Positions 1 through 9,158 of a stretch of 64,000 bases of DNA are shown here, piece after piece. The notes beneath the pieces are model-generated. The model saw nothing but the letters and a program-made list of their open reading frames with translations, was not told the DNA's origin and did not search any database. The stretch is from contig CP036279.1 in assembly GCA_007748055.1 (NCBI GenBank), positions 3,906,001 to 3,970,000 of the forward strand. Direction: 5' to 3'. Every line of letters begins with the position of its first letter. Positions within the stretch are counted from its first letter, which is position 1. Position numbers and translations under genes: made by a program. The stretch comes from Kolteria novifilia. GTDB taxonomy: Bacteria; Planctomycetota; Planctomycetia; Kolteriales; Kolteriaceae.

Positions 1-159
1 GAGAGTTGGTGGCGGCAACGCTGGGTGGGAGACGAGGATCGAGCCCACTGGCAAGCGATCGCGAGCGAAGCCCGTGAGCTTTGCGCCGAGTGGCACCGCA
101 ACCCGGATGTCGTCGTGAGTGTTCCTTCGACCGCGCTGCATCCGTTGCCGAAGGAGTGA
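1..159 (+). CDS. C-terminal fragment of an unknown protein
   Basis: An open frame runs from the first base to a TGA at 157-159, giving 52 residues that end in ALHPLPKE. The start lies outside the window. The segment is rich in Trp, Arg and Glu and shows no motif I recognise. It lies 9 bases before the DNA glycosylase gene on the same strand, so the two may be co-transcribed. It could also be a chance open frame in GC-rich DNA. Confidence 0.4.
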   Translation, partial: ESWWRQRWVGDEDRAHWQAIASEARELCAEWHRNPDVVVSVPSTALHPLPKE

Positions 160-168
160 CGCGAACGC

Positions 169-1095
169 ATGGGGCGTCTCTCGACGGTTCTCGAACCATC
201 CGATCGTTTTTCGCTGAGGACGATCGTCTTCAGTCACGGCTGGTACGACCTGCCACCTTTCCATTGGGATCCCGAACAAGAGACGCTCACGACCTCGGCC
301 CGTCTTCTTGGGCGAGCCGTTCTCTTGACTCTCCACGCCCCAACGCGGAGTGAACTTACCCTAGAGGTCGACTGTAAGGGTCGCGTTCCCAAGCGATTGG
401 AAGGGGCGGCGATCGAACTGGTCACGACCATGCTCGGGCTCGACGGAGAAGTCGACGACTTTTTCTCCGCCGCGGGCAAGCGATACGCCTGGGCCCGCCG
501 GATCGGCGCCGGCCGCCTGCTCCGGTCGCCGTCGGCGTTCGAGGACGCGGTCAAGATGCTCGCCACGACCAATTGCAGTTGGTCGCTCACCCGCTCCATG
601 GTCAACAAATTGGTCGGTGAACTGGGCGACATCGGCCCCGGCGGACGTCGGCTCTTCCCCACGCCCGGCGCGATGGCCGATCAGCCGGTCTCGTTCTACA
701 AGAGCCGCATTCGCGCGGGTTATCGCTCCGAGAGTTTGCAACGGTTCGCGGCGCAAGTCGTTGATGGGACGGTTGATCCGGAGCGATGGCCGGTTTGGGA
801 GGGAACGACCGAGGAATTGATCGCCGAGATCGTCCAACTGCGAGGATTCGGATGCTACGCGGCGGAGAACCTCTGCAAGCTCTTTGGGCGGTTTGACTAC
901 CTCGGACTCGACAGTTGGTGTCTAAAAAAGTACACCACGCTTCATGGGCCCCAAGAGGATGTCGCCAAGGCGATTCGGGCCAAGTACGAGCAATTCGGCC
1001 GGTGGAAGGGCCTCGCTCTATGGCTCGATCTGACGCGTGACTGGCATGAGGGAAGCGCCCAGGAGGAGACGGCGACCGGTTTCACCAAGTCCTAA
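169..1095 (+). CDS. HhH-GPD superfamily DNA glycosylase (AlkA/OGG-like)
   Basis: This 308-residue protein probably excises damaged bases in base-excision repair. A helix-hairpin-helix lies at about residues 223-235 (LRGFGCYAAENL), followed by the loop LGLDSW, whose Asp248 sits where HhH-GPD enzymes keep their catalytic aspartate. The hairpin lacks the lysine used by bifunctional OGG1/Nth-type lyases, so a monofunctional AlkA-like enzyme is the better guess. The N-terminal 110 residues resemble the beta-rich domain of AlkA/OGG1. The damaged base it recognises cannot be told from sequence. Confidence 0.8.
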   Translation: MGRLSTVLEPSDRFSLRTIVFSHGWYDLPPFHWDPEQETLTTSARLLGRAVLLTLHAPTRSELTLEVDCKGRVPKRLEGAAIELVTTMLGLDGEVDDFFSAAGKRYAWARRIGAGRLLRSPSAFEDAVKMLATTNCSWSLTRSMVNKLVGELGDIGPGGRRLFPTPGAMADQPVSFYKSRIRAGYRSESLQRFAAQVVDGTVDPERWPVWEGTTEELIAEIVQLRGFGCYAAENLCKLFGRFDYLGLDSWCLKKYTTLHGPQEDVAKAIRAKYEQFGRWKGLALWLDLTRDWHEGSAQEETATGFTKS

Positions 1096-1139
1096 GGCTC
1101 TAGATTGGTAAGTTCGCTTGATGACAACTCGTTGCCCAC

Positions 1140-1213
1140 TCGTGCGGGAGTGTGCTGAACGAGGGGGGCTCTTCCCGCATGCCCACGACAAGCGTGGGCA
1201 TGTCACCCAGAAG
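1140..1213. repeat. Dispersed host repeat, copy A
   Basis: The copy starts with TCGTGCGGGAGTGTGCTGAA and ends with a palindromic core, GCCCACG-AC-AAGCGTGGGC, followed by ATGTCACCCA. The same arrangement recurs near 49,754 and 60,874, with a partial reversed copy near 62,791. All copies are in the host flanks and none was seen in the prophage. Confidence 0.65.
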
Positions 1214-1466
1214 ATCTCTTGGCAAGGAGTCTACTCGTCAGGCCACTAGGCCCCGCTTCTGGAACGGATGATTGGCCGCATCTCGGGGCAAAAAGTCCGT
1301 TGGCGACCTGCAATACCCATTCCTCGACAGGGTCGCACCAGCAGTCGCCGTGTAACATGGCCGACTCGCCCAGGTTTCGGTTGATCCAGGCTGGATCGTC
1401 CCAACCGTCGGTGCCCGCGATGAGATCAACGCCATTTGTCGCGATCCGGCGGAACAGAAGCGTCAA
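1203..1466 (-). pseudogene. Possible remnant of an unrecognised gene
   Basis: The minus-strand frame encodes up to 87 residues from a TTG, with a plausible composition (DGWDDPAWINRNLGESAML and WVLQVANGLF). Its 3' end runs into the dispersed repeat, and a stop lies just upstream of the possible start. It may be the tail of a decayed gene divergent from vgrG. No family is recognised and it may not be coding. Confidence 0.22.
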
Positions 1467-1490
1467 GGTAGCACAGAACGGGGCAAAATC

Positions 1491-3677
1491 ATGTCACTGG
1501 CCAAATACGTCGTCCCGGCCAACGAAGTCCACTACGAATTCGAAATCGCGGGGCTCAGCGAGTTTCAACTGACTCGCTTCGAACTTCACGAAGCCCTCAA
1601 CGAGATCGGCTACCTCGACGTCGACTTGATCAACGTCGACACCTCCATCGACCTGGCCAGCGCGATGGGAAAGAAAGCGAGCTTGAAGATCCTCGCGGGC
1701 ACCGAGGACGACCGCCAGGCACGCTACTACCACGGAATCGTGCAGCGATTCGAACTCACCGGCACCGACGACAAAGCCGCGTACTACAGCGCCCGCGTCG
1801 TTCCCCGACTTTGGAAGCTCGGCCGCAAGCACAAGAGTCGCGTCCACGTCACCGAGCAGTCACAGCGCAAGACGTTCAAGGACGTCGTCGAGAAGGTGCT
1901 CCAGGAAGGCGGACTCTCGGGAACGAGCGTCAGCTTCAAACTCAACGAGGGCGACTATCAGCCCTTCAGTTTCCTGACGCAGTACCGCGAAACGGACCTC
2001 GACTTCATCAAGCGACTTTGCGAGGAGGACGGCGTCGGCTTCTCTTTCGACCACACCGAGGAGGAAGAAGTCCTCCAGCTTTTCGACTCCAACCAGAAAC
2101 TGAAAGAAGCCAATCCCTACAGCGAGGTGATCTACCGCCACGCCGCCGGCATGCTCGAGGACGAGTACGAGTCGATCCAGTCCTTTCAGGTATCGCACCA
2201 GCTCGACTACGGCAAAGTCGAGATGCGGGAATACGACTTCAAGGACTCGCAGAAGAAGATCTCCGGCGACAAGACCGGCAAATCCGACGACTCGCTCGAG
2301 TACTACGACTACGCGGTCAAGTTCCAGGACGAGGAGGGAGCGACCGAGCGGATGAAAAAGACCGCAAAGCTCCGCTCCGAGGAGTACGACGCCGGCGTCT
2401 ATGTCGGCACCGGTCGGGGTGACTACCGCAGCATGGCCGCGGGCAAGCTCTTTACGCTCTCCGAATGCCCGAGCGACGCGCTCAACAAACAATGGCTTCC
2501 CGTGGAAGTCGTCCATCGCGGCACCGAGTCGAACCAAGTCGCCGGCGATGGCGCTCCCCTGGGAATGGGTGGCTATTCCTACTCGATGGAATTCAAGGCG
2601 ATGCCCGCCGACGTCACCTTTCGCCCAAAACGCAAAGCCGCGAAACCAATCGTGCTCGGCAGCCAAACCGCCACCGTCGTCGGCCCCGCCGGCGAGGAGA
2701 TTCACACCGACGAACATGGTCGCGTTCGGGTTCGCATGCACTGGGATCGCGAGCGTCAGAAGGAGGAAGACTCCTCATTCTGGATCCGCGTGAGTCAGCA
2801 GTCGGCCGGCCGGATGTGGGGCATGTTCTTCCTCCCGCGGATCGGTCAGGAGGTCGTCGTCGACTTCCTCGAGGGAGACCCCAACCATCCGATCATCACC
2901 GGGTCGGTCTACAACGACTACCAGCTTCCTCCCTACCGTCCCGTGCCGGAAAACAAGACTCGGTCGACGATCAAGACGAACTCGACGCCGGGTGGCAACG
3001 GATTCAACGAGCTCCGCTTCGAGGACAAGAAGGGCTCCGAGCAAGTCTTCATGCACGCCGAGAAGAACTTCGATCTCCGCGTCAAGAACGACGGGAAGGA
3101 GACCTACGGCAACAATCATCACCTCGTCGTCGGCGGGTCCAACGGCGGCGATCAACACGAACGCTACAAGAACGATCGCCACGTCATCGTCGAGAAGAAC
3201 CACTACGAGAAGATCGAGTCGGAACGGAAGCTCAAGGTCGGCGGTGATCAGATCCAACACATCGACGGCGACTTCTTCAACGACGTCGGCGGTGATCGGC
3301 TGATGATCACCTCGGGCGATTCGAAGAACCGCGTGACCGGCGACTCGTTCCACACCGTCACCGGTGACCTGGAAGCGTACAGCGCCGCCGAGCAACGAGT
3401 CGGCGCGATGCGGAACGTCTGCATCAGCTCGGTCAGCGGCTCGGTCTTCGTCGCGGCCGTGCAGCAGATCCAACTCTCCGTCGGCCCGAGCTTCATCAAG
3501 ATCGACAACACCGGCGTGACGATCGAAGGTCCGATGGTGAAGGTCAATAGCGGCGGCATCGCGACCCCGAACATGACCAAGTTCAAGCAACCCGAGGTGC
3601 GGAGCATGGACGAGGCCGATCCGGCCAAAGCCGCCGACGCCGACAACGACACCAGCGGCGAGAAGTCGGCCTGGTAA
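1491..3677 (+). CDS. vgrG: VgrG-type secretion spike protein
   Basis: This 728-residue protein is built like a type VI secretion tip (gp27-gp5 fusion). Residues 1-370 form the gp27-like base. An OB-fold segment follows at about 385-480, with HTDEHGRVRVRMHWDR, WIRVSQQSAG and FLPRIGQEVVVDFLEGDP. The needle-like C-terminal half carries short GGD/GD repeats such as KVGGDQIQHIDGDFFNDVGG. The tail ends with an acidic, low-complexity stretch rather than an obvious toxin domain. No other secretion genes lie in this window, so it is an orphan vgrG here. VgrG normally caps the Hcp tube and punctures target membranes. Confidence 0.92.
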   Translation: MSLAKYVVPANEVHYEFEIAGLSEFQLTRFELHEALNEIGYLDVDLINVDTSIDLASAMGKKASLKILAGTEDDRQARYYHGIVQRFELTGTDDKAAYYSARVVPRLWKLGRKHKSRVHVTEQSQRKTFKDVVEKVLQEGGLSGTSVSFKLNEGDYQPFSFLTQYRETDLDFIKRLCEEDGVGFSFDHTEEEEVLQLFDSNQKLKEANPYSEVIYRHAAGMLEDEYESIQSFQVSHQLDYGKVEMREYDFKDSQKKISGDKTGKSDDSLEYYDYAVKFQDEEGATERMKKTAKLRSEEYDAGVYVGTGRGDYRSMAAGKLFTLSECPSDALNKQWLPVEVVHRGTESNQVAGDGAPLGMGGYSYSMEFKAMPADVTFRPKRKAAKPIVLGSQTATVVGPAGEEIHTDEHGRVRVRMHWDRERQKEEDSSFWIRVSQQSAGRMWGMFFLPRIGQEVVVDFLEGDPNHPIITGSVYNDYQLPPYRPVPENKTRSTIKTNSTPGGNGFNELRFEDKKGSEQVFMHAEKNFDLRVKNDGKETYGNNHHLVVGGSNGGDQHERYKNDRHVIVEKNHYEKIESERKLKVGGDQIQHIDGDFFNDVGGDRLMITSGDSKNRVTGDSFHTVTGDLEAYSAAEQRVGAMRNVCISSVSGSVFVAAVQQIQLSVGPSFIKIDNTGVTIEGPMVKVNSGGIATPNMTKFKQPEVRSMDEADPAKAADADNDTSGEKSAW

Positions 3678-3830
3678 CCGCTCCGGGAGTCGACTTTCCA
3701 CAGGCTCGTTGGGACATCTCGAGAGACGTGCTGGGTGCCATGTTCAGAGAGGATCACGCTTGCGCGGGCATGCCAGGAAGACCTCGACCAACAAGGCAAC
3801 ATGGGCCTGTCGCGAACGGTCCGCATACGT

Positions 3831-3855
3831 GTCAGGCAATGGCTTGACCTATCGG
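3831..3855. repeat. TCAGGC-palindrome repeat, copy 1
   Basis: GTCAGGCAATGGCTTGACCT is an imperfect hairpin with arms TCAGGC/GCTTGA. It lies between the convergent ends of vgrG and the BatA-like gene, where it could help end transcription. Perfect versions occur at 22,794 and, reversed, at 32,902 inside the prophage. Confidence 0.55.
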
Positions 3856-3863
3856 GAAGGGTT

Positions 3864-5993
3864 CTACGCGTCGAGTTTGGGCTTTCGGTAGAACCGGTTG
3901 GCCAAGTAACCTTCGCCGAAGACCAACGCGATGATCAGGAGCATGATCCAAGGGAATAGTTCGCGCCCGACGCGACCGGTGTCGACCGCCTGCTCGAGTT
4001 CCTCCTTGTCGCGCACCACCACCGCCCGATCCTCGCCCAAGAGCTTCACCAGTTCCTCGGGTTCGAGTCGGCGAAGTTCGCTCTCGCTACTGGGCTCGTT
4101 GACGCTGAAACCGGAGACGAACGCCCGCCCGTTCTCCCGCGCCTCGACTCGGTAGGAGCCCAGTTCCTTGACCGCGGGAATCGTCAGCGCCGATTCCCCG
4201 GACTCGAGCGACATGCGCTCGACATTTTCCTTCGGATCGGTCACGGTGTAGAGCGCGAAGGGTTGTTTGTCGCCGATCTTCACCGTCACATGATCGCCCG
4301 CGAGGTAGTTGAGGTTCGCTTCCGACGCCCCGGCGAGATACTTGATCATCTGCTCGGCCAACACCACGTACGACCACCCCAATGGAATCTCGGTCCAGGT
4401 CTGAAGATCGGGTCGGTAGTGGGCGGCTGTCGTCAGCATGATCGAACGCCCCTTCTGGCCCTCACCGAAACTTCGCTCGAGGATCGCCGGATCGCCGTTG
4501 GTGTACGAGGCGAGTGTCTGGGTCCCGCGTTCGGCAAGTTTGACCTTCCAATACGCCAGCACCGCGAGAACTTCGAAATCGGTCGACGCGAAACGGCCGA
4601 AGGTTCGCAGCAGCGGATGAGTGAAGCGATCGAGACTCAGGTAGATCCCGTCCGGGACGCGAACCTCCTCGAGAAGCTCCGCCGGCAACGTGAGCCGAGC
4701 GGAAGCCGAGTTGAACGAGTTCTTGTCCGTCCGTTCGCCGAGCGCGACAAAGAGCCCCCCGCCCTCTTGCACGAACGTCGACAATTGAAGCCACGACTCC
4801 TGGGCGAGCGAGCCGACATTGATCAGGCTCACGACATCGAATCCCGCGAGGTTGGTATCGCCGAGATCCTTGCTTGCGGCCTGTTCGATCTCGTAGCGAG
4901 GCTCTTGGTTGCGAAGTAGCGCGGGAACCAGCGCGTTGACCCAATGAACCGCGTCGGTCGGCGTATCGGCCACGACGAGGACCCGAATCGCTTCCCGGAC
5001 CTCGACGGTGAAGTAGTACTCGTCATTGAACGGAAGGGAATCACCCGCTCGCACCACCACGCTGCCGTGGTGCCGTCCCACCTCGAGACCCGGGACGGAG
5101 AACGCGATCTCCTCCGCTCCGTCCGCCTCCAGATGAATCATTTTCGTATGTCGGGGTTCCCCGTCGACATAGACCTCGATCGGTCGGTCGACCGCGGGGC
5201 CACGATTCTTGATCGTGGCCGTCAGCCTCAACGGCGTCTTCTCCGCGAGAACCTGTTCCGGGAGCCGCACGTCGTCGATGGCGATGTCCTCGGGGTTTTC
5301 GACCCCGACGTCGATGACGTAGATCCCGCTCCCGCCGCCCACCAACTCGGCGAGTTGTTCGATTCGGTCCGTTCCGGACATGTTCCAAGCGGTCGCCGCC
5401 AGGTCGGTCAGGACGTAGACCTCGCGGCGATCGCGTTCCGACTTCGCGAGCCCTTTCAACGCCACTTGAAGAGCGTCATTGAGCGGTCGTGGCGTCGCGT
5501 GTAGCTCGACCGATCCGACTCGGCTCGCGGCGGCGCGAGCTCCCAGCGGGACGCTCGAGACGGGAAACGACGACTCGATCACCGAGACCTCGCTTCCCTC
5601 GGGCATCTCACCAACGAGGTCCTTCGCGACCGCCTTGGCGACATCGAGACGGCTCTTCCCCTCCTTCTGATATTGCATGCTCAAACTGGTATCGAAGATC
5701 ACCATCGCCGAGACGGGCGCCTCTTGATCGATCGGCATCAAGCTGCTGCGGAGGGTTGGACGCGCCAAGGCCAAGCCGAGCAAGGCGAACAGTGCGATCC
5801 GGAGAGCCAGCAGGATCAGTTGCCGCAACCGAAGCTTGCGGACCGTCGTCGTTTGTCGTTTGCGAATCAGTTCCAGGGCGGGAAAACGAATTGGTCGCGG
5901 ACGTTGCTTGAGCAGCAGGTGCAGGACAATCGGAATCGATGCGGCGGCGATCCCCAGTAGTGCCAACCCGCCATGCAGAAAACTCAAACTCAT
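3864..5993 (-). CDS. BatA/VWA-domain membrane protein
   Basis: This is a 709-residue membrane protein. The N-terminus (MSLSFLHGGLALLGIAAASI) and a second hydrophobic helix at about residues 58-78 match the BatA N-terminal module. A von Willebrand A domain follows, with an intact metal-ion-dependent adhesion start, FDTSLSM, at about residue 100. The middle third resembles the glutamine-amidotransferase-like fold of this family (VVSLINVGSLAQESW, EGGGLFVALGE). A final membrane helix (PWIMLLIIALVFGEGYLA) is followed by a short basic tail. In planctomycetes such genes usually accompany MoxR/DUF58 genes, which are not in this window. The exact role is unknown. Confidence 0.8.
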   Translation of the reverse strand: MSLSFLHGGLALLGIAAASIPIVLHLLLKQRPRPIRFPALELIRKRQTTTVRKLRLRQLILLALRIALFALLGLALARPTLRSSLMPIDQEAPVSAMVIFDTSLSMQYQKEGKSRLDVAKAVAKDLVGEMPEGSEVSVIESSFPVSSVPLGARAAASRVGSVELHATPRPLNDALQVALKGLAKSERDRREVYVLTDLAATAWNMSGTDRIEQLAELVGGGSGIYVIDVGVENPEDIAIDDVRLPEQVLAEKTPLRLTATIKNRGPAVDRPIEVYVDGEPRHTKMIHLEADGAEEIAFSVPGLEVGRHHGSVVVRAGDSLPFNDEYYFTVEVREAIRVLVVADTPTDAVHWVNALVPALLRNQEPRYEIEQAASKDLGDTNLAGFDVVSLINVGSLAQESWLQLSTFVQEGGGLFVALGERTDKNSFNSASARLTLPAELLEEVRVPDGIYLSLDRFTHPLLRTFGRFASTDFEVLAVLAYWKVKLAERGTQTLASYTNGDPAILERSFGEGQKGRSIMLTTAAHYRPDLQTWTEIPLGWSYVVLAEQMIKYLAGASEANLNYLAGDHVTVKIGDKQPFALYTVTDPKENVERMSLESGESALTIPAVKELGSYRVEARENGRAFVSGFSVNEPSSESELRRLEPEELVKLLGEDRAVVVRDKEELEQAVDTGRVGRELFPWIMLLIIALVFGEGYLANRFYRKPKLDA

Positions 5994-6154
5994 TGCCGAC
6001 TGTCACCTCTCCCGGAACGACGTCCCCACGGGGGACCATCGCGTGCGGCATCTGATCGACGACTTCCCGGCCCCGATCACTGTTTCCACTATACTTAGTC
6101 CAAGGAAGTCATGCTCGCGAGAGAAACCACTTTGCAGGGGGAACCTGACCTTCC

Positions 6155-6913
6155 ATGCCAGTCGACGTTGAGGAAAAACCCGAAGCCACGTCCGCCGTGG
6201 ACAAGAGCGGGGAGCGGGTCCGCGCGATGTTCGCCGGCGTCGCGAGCCGGTACGATCTGCTCAACCACCTCCTGAGTCTCAACATCGACAAACGCTGGCG
6301 ACGCTTCTGTGTTCGAACCGTTCCCCCGAAAGGCTCGGATCCGATCCTCGACGTTTGTACCGGCACCGGCGATCTCGCCCTCGCCTACGATCAAGCCTCG
6401 CGCGGCGAAGCGCTGGTTCTCGGTAGCGACTTCTGCCACGAGATGCTCACCGTCGCCAAGCAGAAGATCGAGAAACGGGGGCGTCACATCCCCTTGATCG
6501 AGGCCGACGCCCAAGATCTCCCCTTCCCCAGCGATCACTTTCAAATCGTCTCGGTCGCCTTCGGCCTGCGAAATGTCAGCGACACCCATCGGGGACTTCG
6601 CGAATTGATCCGCGTCTGCCGCCCTGGGGGACGGGTCGCGATCCTCGAGTTCAGCAAGCCGCGCGTCGCTCCGCTGCGATGGCTCTACCTGGCCTACTTC
6701 AAGCATCTTCTCCCCCGTATTGGCGAGGCGGTCTCGGAGAACAGCCACGACGCGTACCACTATCTTCCCAACAGCGTTCTCGAGTTTCCCGACGGCCCCG
6801 AGATGGTCTCCTTACTCGAATCGATGGGACTGAAGAACGCCAAAGCCCATCCGCTGACGTTTGGCATTGCCACCCTCTACGTGGGCCAAAAGCCCAGAGC
6901 ATCCGATGGCTGA
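6155..6913 (+). CDS. ubiE: Demethylmenaquinone/ubiquinone methyltransferase UbiE/MenG
   Basis: This 252-residue SAM-dependent C-methyltransferase acts late in quinone biosynthesis. The family signature SRYDLLNHLLSLNIDKRWRR is at residues 31-50. The SAM-binding motif I, LDVCTGTGDLA, is at about 65-75, and FGLRNV and ILEFSKP follow in the expected places. It is read away from the BatA-like gene, leaving 160 bases for a promoter. Its last 8 bases overlap the start of ubiX, so the two are almost certainly translated from one message. Whether the substrate is demethylmenaquinone or an ubiquinone precursor cannot be read from sequence. Confidence 0.93.
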   Translation: MPVDVEEKPEATSAVDKSGERVRAMFAGVASRYDLLNHLLSLNIDKRWRRFCVRTVPPKGSDPILDVCTGTGDLALAYDQASRGEALVLGSDFCHEMLTVAKQKIEKRGRHIPLIEADAQDLPFPSDHFQIVSVAFGLRNVSDTHRGLRELIRVCRPGGRVAILEFSKPRVAPLRWLYLAYFKHLLPRIGEAVSENSHDAYHYLPNSVLEFPDGPEMVSLLESMGLKNAKAHPLTFGIATLYVGQKPRASDG

Positions 6914-7511
6914 CCACCCGCTCGTCGTCGCCATCACCGGAGCGAGTGGATTCGAGTACGGCCGTCGTCTTCTCGAGGTGCTACTCCTTGCCGACCGGGA
7001 AGTCCACCTCGTGATGAGTCCCTCGGCGGCTCTCGTGGCCAAGACCGAGTCGGGCCGAACGATCGAACTCGAGCAGTTCACGTCGTCGGCCCTTATCGAC
7101 GACGTCCCGGCCGATCGACTTCACTACTGGCGACATCACGACTTCATGGCGCCCGTCGCGAGCGGTTCCTTCCAAACCAGCGGCATGGCCATCGTCCCTT
7201 GCAGCATGGGAACGCTCGCCACCATTTCCCAAGGCCTCCAGACCAACCTGATTCATCGCGCGGCGGACGTTCATCTCAAGGAACGTCGGCCCCTGGTACT
7301 CACGCCGCGTGAAACCCCTCTCAGTTTGATCTCACTGGAAAACATGACACGCGTCACCCGGGCGGGAGCTACCGTCCTACCGGCGATGCCCGGCTTTTAC
7401 CACAAGCCCCAACGGATCGACGACTTGATCGACTTCATCGTCGCGAGAATTTGCGATCATTTGGGAATCGACGCCGAGCTCACGCCGAGGTGGGGCAAAC
7501 CGAAGAGCTAG
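6906..7511 (+). CDS. ubiX: Flavin prenyltransferase UbiX
   Basis: This 201-residue enzyme makes the prenylated FMN cofactor required by UbiD-type decarboxylases. The family motifs are present in order: VVAITGASG near the N-terminus, APVASGSF, VPCSMGTLATISQG, LTPRETPLSLISLENM and PAMPGFYHKP. I chose the ATG at 6906, which overlaps the ubiE stop codon. An in-frame ATG 45 bases upstream would add residues that lie before the conserved Rossmann start. The pairing with ubiE supports a role in quinone synthesis. No ubiD is visible in the window. Confidence 0.93.
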   Translation: MADHPLVVAITGASGFEYGRRLLEVLLLADREVHLVMSPSAALVAKTESGRTIELEQFTSSALIDDVPADRLHYWRHHDFMAPVASGSFQTSGMAIVPCSMGTLATISQGLQTNLIHRAADVHLKERRPLVLTPRETPLSLISLENMTRVTRAGATVLPAMPGFYHKPQRIDDLIDFIVARICDHLGIDAELTPRWGKPKS

Positions 7512-7639
7512 CCAGCCGGTCTCGACCAATCGCGTCGAGCATTCGACTTTCAGTCCCCAGTTCGACTTGCGTCCGGCCCTGCCAAAGGCTAGACTCCAGT
7601 GAGAGTGAAAATCCACCCAACTCCCAACGAGTCAACGAC

Positions 7640-8062
7640 GTGAACGTGAAAGTTCTCGACACGGAGGTCGATCTTGCTCCATGGGCTCGACGAGTCCTGA
7701 GGAAAGCGGGATGCCTCGCCGATCCGCAGTCCGCTGGTCGACGACACGAACGCCATGAATGCCACGAGTCGATCGACCTGATCTCCATCGACCTGGAAAC
7801 ACTGAAACCGCTTGTGGCCAAAGGCACTACGGGCTGCGTCCGAGACATCTCCGATTCGGGAATCTCGGTCTCCGTCTCGGAACCCCTCACGTCGGACCTC
7901 GTGGTGGGTCGATTGACGGACGATCGCGGCGTCTACCTCCTGCGTGTCGCCAATTGCCGCTATGAGGAGCAAGGATTGCGATACGGCATGCAAATCCTCG
8001 ATCGCTATGCCACCCTGGACGAAACACTCTGGGCTTCGTACGCCAAATCGGTAACGGCGTAG
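7640..8062 (+). CDS. PilZ-domain protein
   Basis: This is a protein of about 140 residues carrying a PilZ-like fold. An Arg-rich stretch (AGRRHERHECHE) precedes the signature CVRDISDSGISVSVSEPL, where D-x-S-x-x-G is the c-di-GMP-binding motif. No ATG lies in a suitable place, so GTG at 7640 (or 7646) is the likely start and is uncertain. The next gene encodes a second PilZ protein, so the two form a tandem pair of probable c-di-GMP receptors. Neither carries another recognisable domain. Confidence 0.65.
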   Translation: MNVKVLDTEVDLAPWARRVLRKAGCLADPQSAGRRHERHECHESIDLISIDLETLKPLVAKGTTGCVRDISDSGISVSVSEPLTSDLVVGRLTDDRGVYLLRVANCRYEEQGLRYGMQILDRYATLDETLWASYAKSVTA

Positions 8063-8132
8063 TCCGGTCCCACGACCCCCCGCTAGGATCGGCGGCACTC
8101 GTTTCTCCCGAACTCTCGCTCGGAGAAAAGCC

Positions 8133-8543
8133 ATGGCGATCCGCGAAGCCGACGACTCGATCAAGGAGCGGACGCAAGCCCTTCAAAAGTGGGTGCGGCG
8201 CGTCGTCGCCGACCACGCCAAGTCCAAGCCAAACGACGAACAACGGCGGTTTCCGCGACACCGCGTCGATTGCAAAGCCCAGATCACCCCTCTGAACGCG
8301 GAAACCCTCCAGCCGGAGACGAAGCTCAAGCGGTTGGCGGTCACCAAGGACATCTCGACCCACGGACTCGGCCTCGTCGGTAACGATCGCCTCCAGGGGG
8401 ACCTCTTCTTCGTCAACTTGATCGGCACGAAACAGCTACTCTTGGGCCGAGTCTCCAGACAACGCCAGATCCAAGGCAGCGTCTACGAGTACGGCTTCGA
8501 GATCATCGACCGCTACGAGGCGGAGTCCATGGAACTCTGGTGA
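8133..8543 (+). CDS. PilZ-domain protein
   Basis: This is a 136-residue protein with the two hallmarks of c-di-GMP-binding PilZ domains: RRFPRHRV at about residues 39-46 and DISTHGLGL at about 74-82. The N-terminal 35 residues are charged and probably helical. It follows another PilZ gene by 70 bases and converges on coaC. The target pathway is not evident from its neighbours. Confidence 0.78.
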   Translation: MAIREADDSIKERTQALQKWVRRVVADHAKSKPNDEQRRFPRHRVDCKAQITPLNAETLQPETKLKRLAVTKDISTHGLGLVGNDRLQGDLFFVNLIGTKQLLLGRVSRQRQIQGSVYEYGFEIIDRYEAESMELW

Positions 8544-8594
8544 GCGACGCGTCGCCCAGCCTCAGTCCGTCCGGATTGCCGTTCACTTCAGGAC

Positions 8595-9158
8595 TCACCC
8601 CTTCCGCGGAAGAAGTTCCCGAACTTTTGCCGCGATCGTGTCCGCTTCCGCCAACGCTCCCACGCCCACATCCCCGCAAGCGAGTTCCTTCTCGATCGGC
8701 TCGACAACGTGACCTCCCCAGGAACGGAACAACTCGAGGCTGCGACACGTGACCGGATGATCCCACATCATCGTGTTCATCGCGGGGGCGACGACGAAGG
8801 GAACCCGGTAGTTCCACGCCCGCGCGACCGATAAGAGCAGGTTGTCCGCGATGCCCGCCGTGATTTTCGCCAAGGTGTTGGCCGACAGCGGGGCAATGAC
8901 GAAAAGGTCGGCCCATTTCCTCAACTCGATGTGGAGGACGGGATCGCCGAGTTGCTCCCACTCCCGCCATTCCCCTTCGTCGTCGTGGACGTCGACCTCT
9001 CGGGGAAACGCCGGCCGGAAGTGCTTGGCTCGATCCGTCACCACGACGCGCAACCGCCCAAGTTCGCCCAGCGACGACGCGAGCCGATCGGCCCGAATCG
9101 CGGCGACGCTGCCGGTCACTCCCCAAAGGATGTTGGGGGGGGATGCCGTTTTACCCAC
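8595..9158 (-). CDS. coaC: Phosphopantothenoylcysteine decarboxylase (CoaC)
   Basis: This 187-residue flavoprotein catalyses the decarboxylation step of coenzyme A synthesis. WGVTGSVAAI marks the N-terminal FMN fold. HIELRKWAD carries the active-site His, APLSANTLAKITAGIADN lines the FMN site, and APAMNTMMWDHP is the substrate loop. ELACGDVGVG carries the catalytic Cys. The start is GTG at 9158, with GGAGGAG upstream inside the coaB coding end and an 8-base overlap of the two genes. CoaB and CoaC are usually fused as CoaBC in bacteria. Here they are separate genes and coaB comes first. Confidence 0.9.
   Translation of the reverse strand: MGKTASPPNILWGVTGSVAAIRADRLASSLGELGRLRVVVTDRAKHFRPAFPREVDVHDDEGEWREWEQLGDPVLHIELRKWADLFVIAPLSANTLAKITAGIADNLLLSVARAWNYRVPFVVAPAMNTMMWDHPVTCRSLELFRSWGGHVVEPIEKELACGDVGVGALAEADTIAAKVRELLPRKG

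Larger units (their letters stand above)
1096..1490. other. Intergenic region with a dispersed repeat and a possible gene remnant
   Basis: This 395-base stretch between the glycosylase and vgrG contains one copy of a host-specific palindromic repeat (about 1140-1213). It also contains a minus-strand open frame described separately. I see no convincing promoter. Confidence 0.5.
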
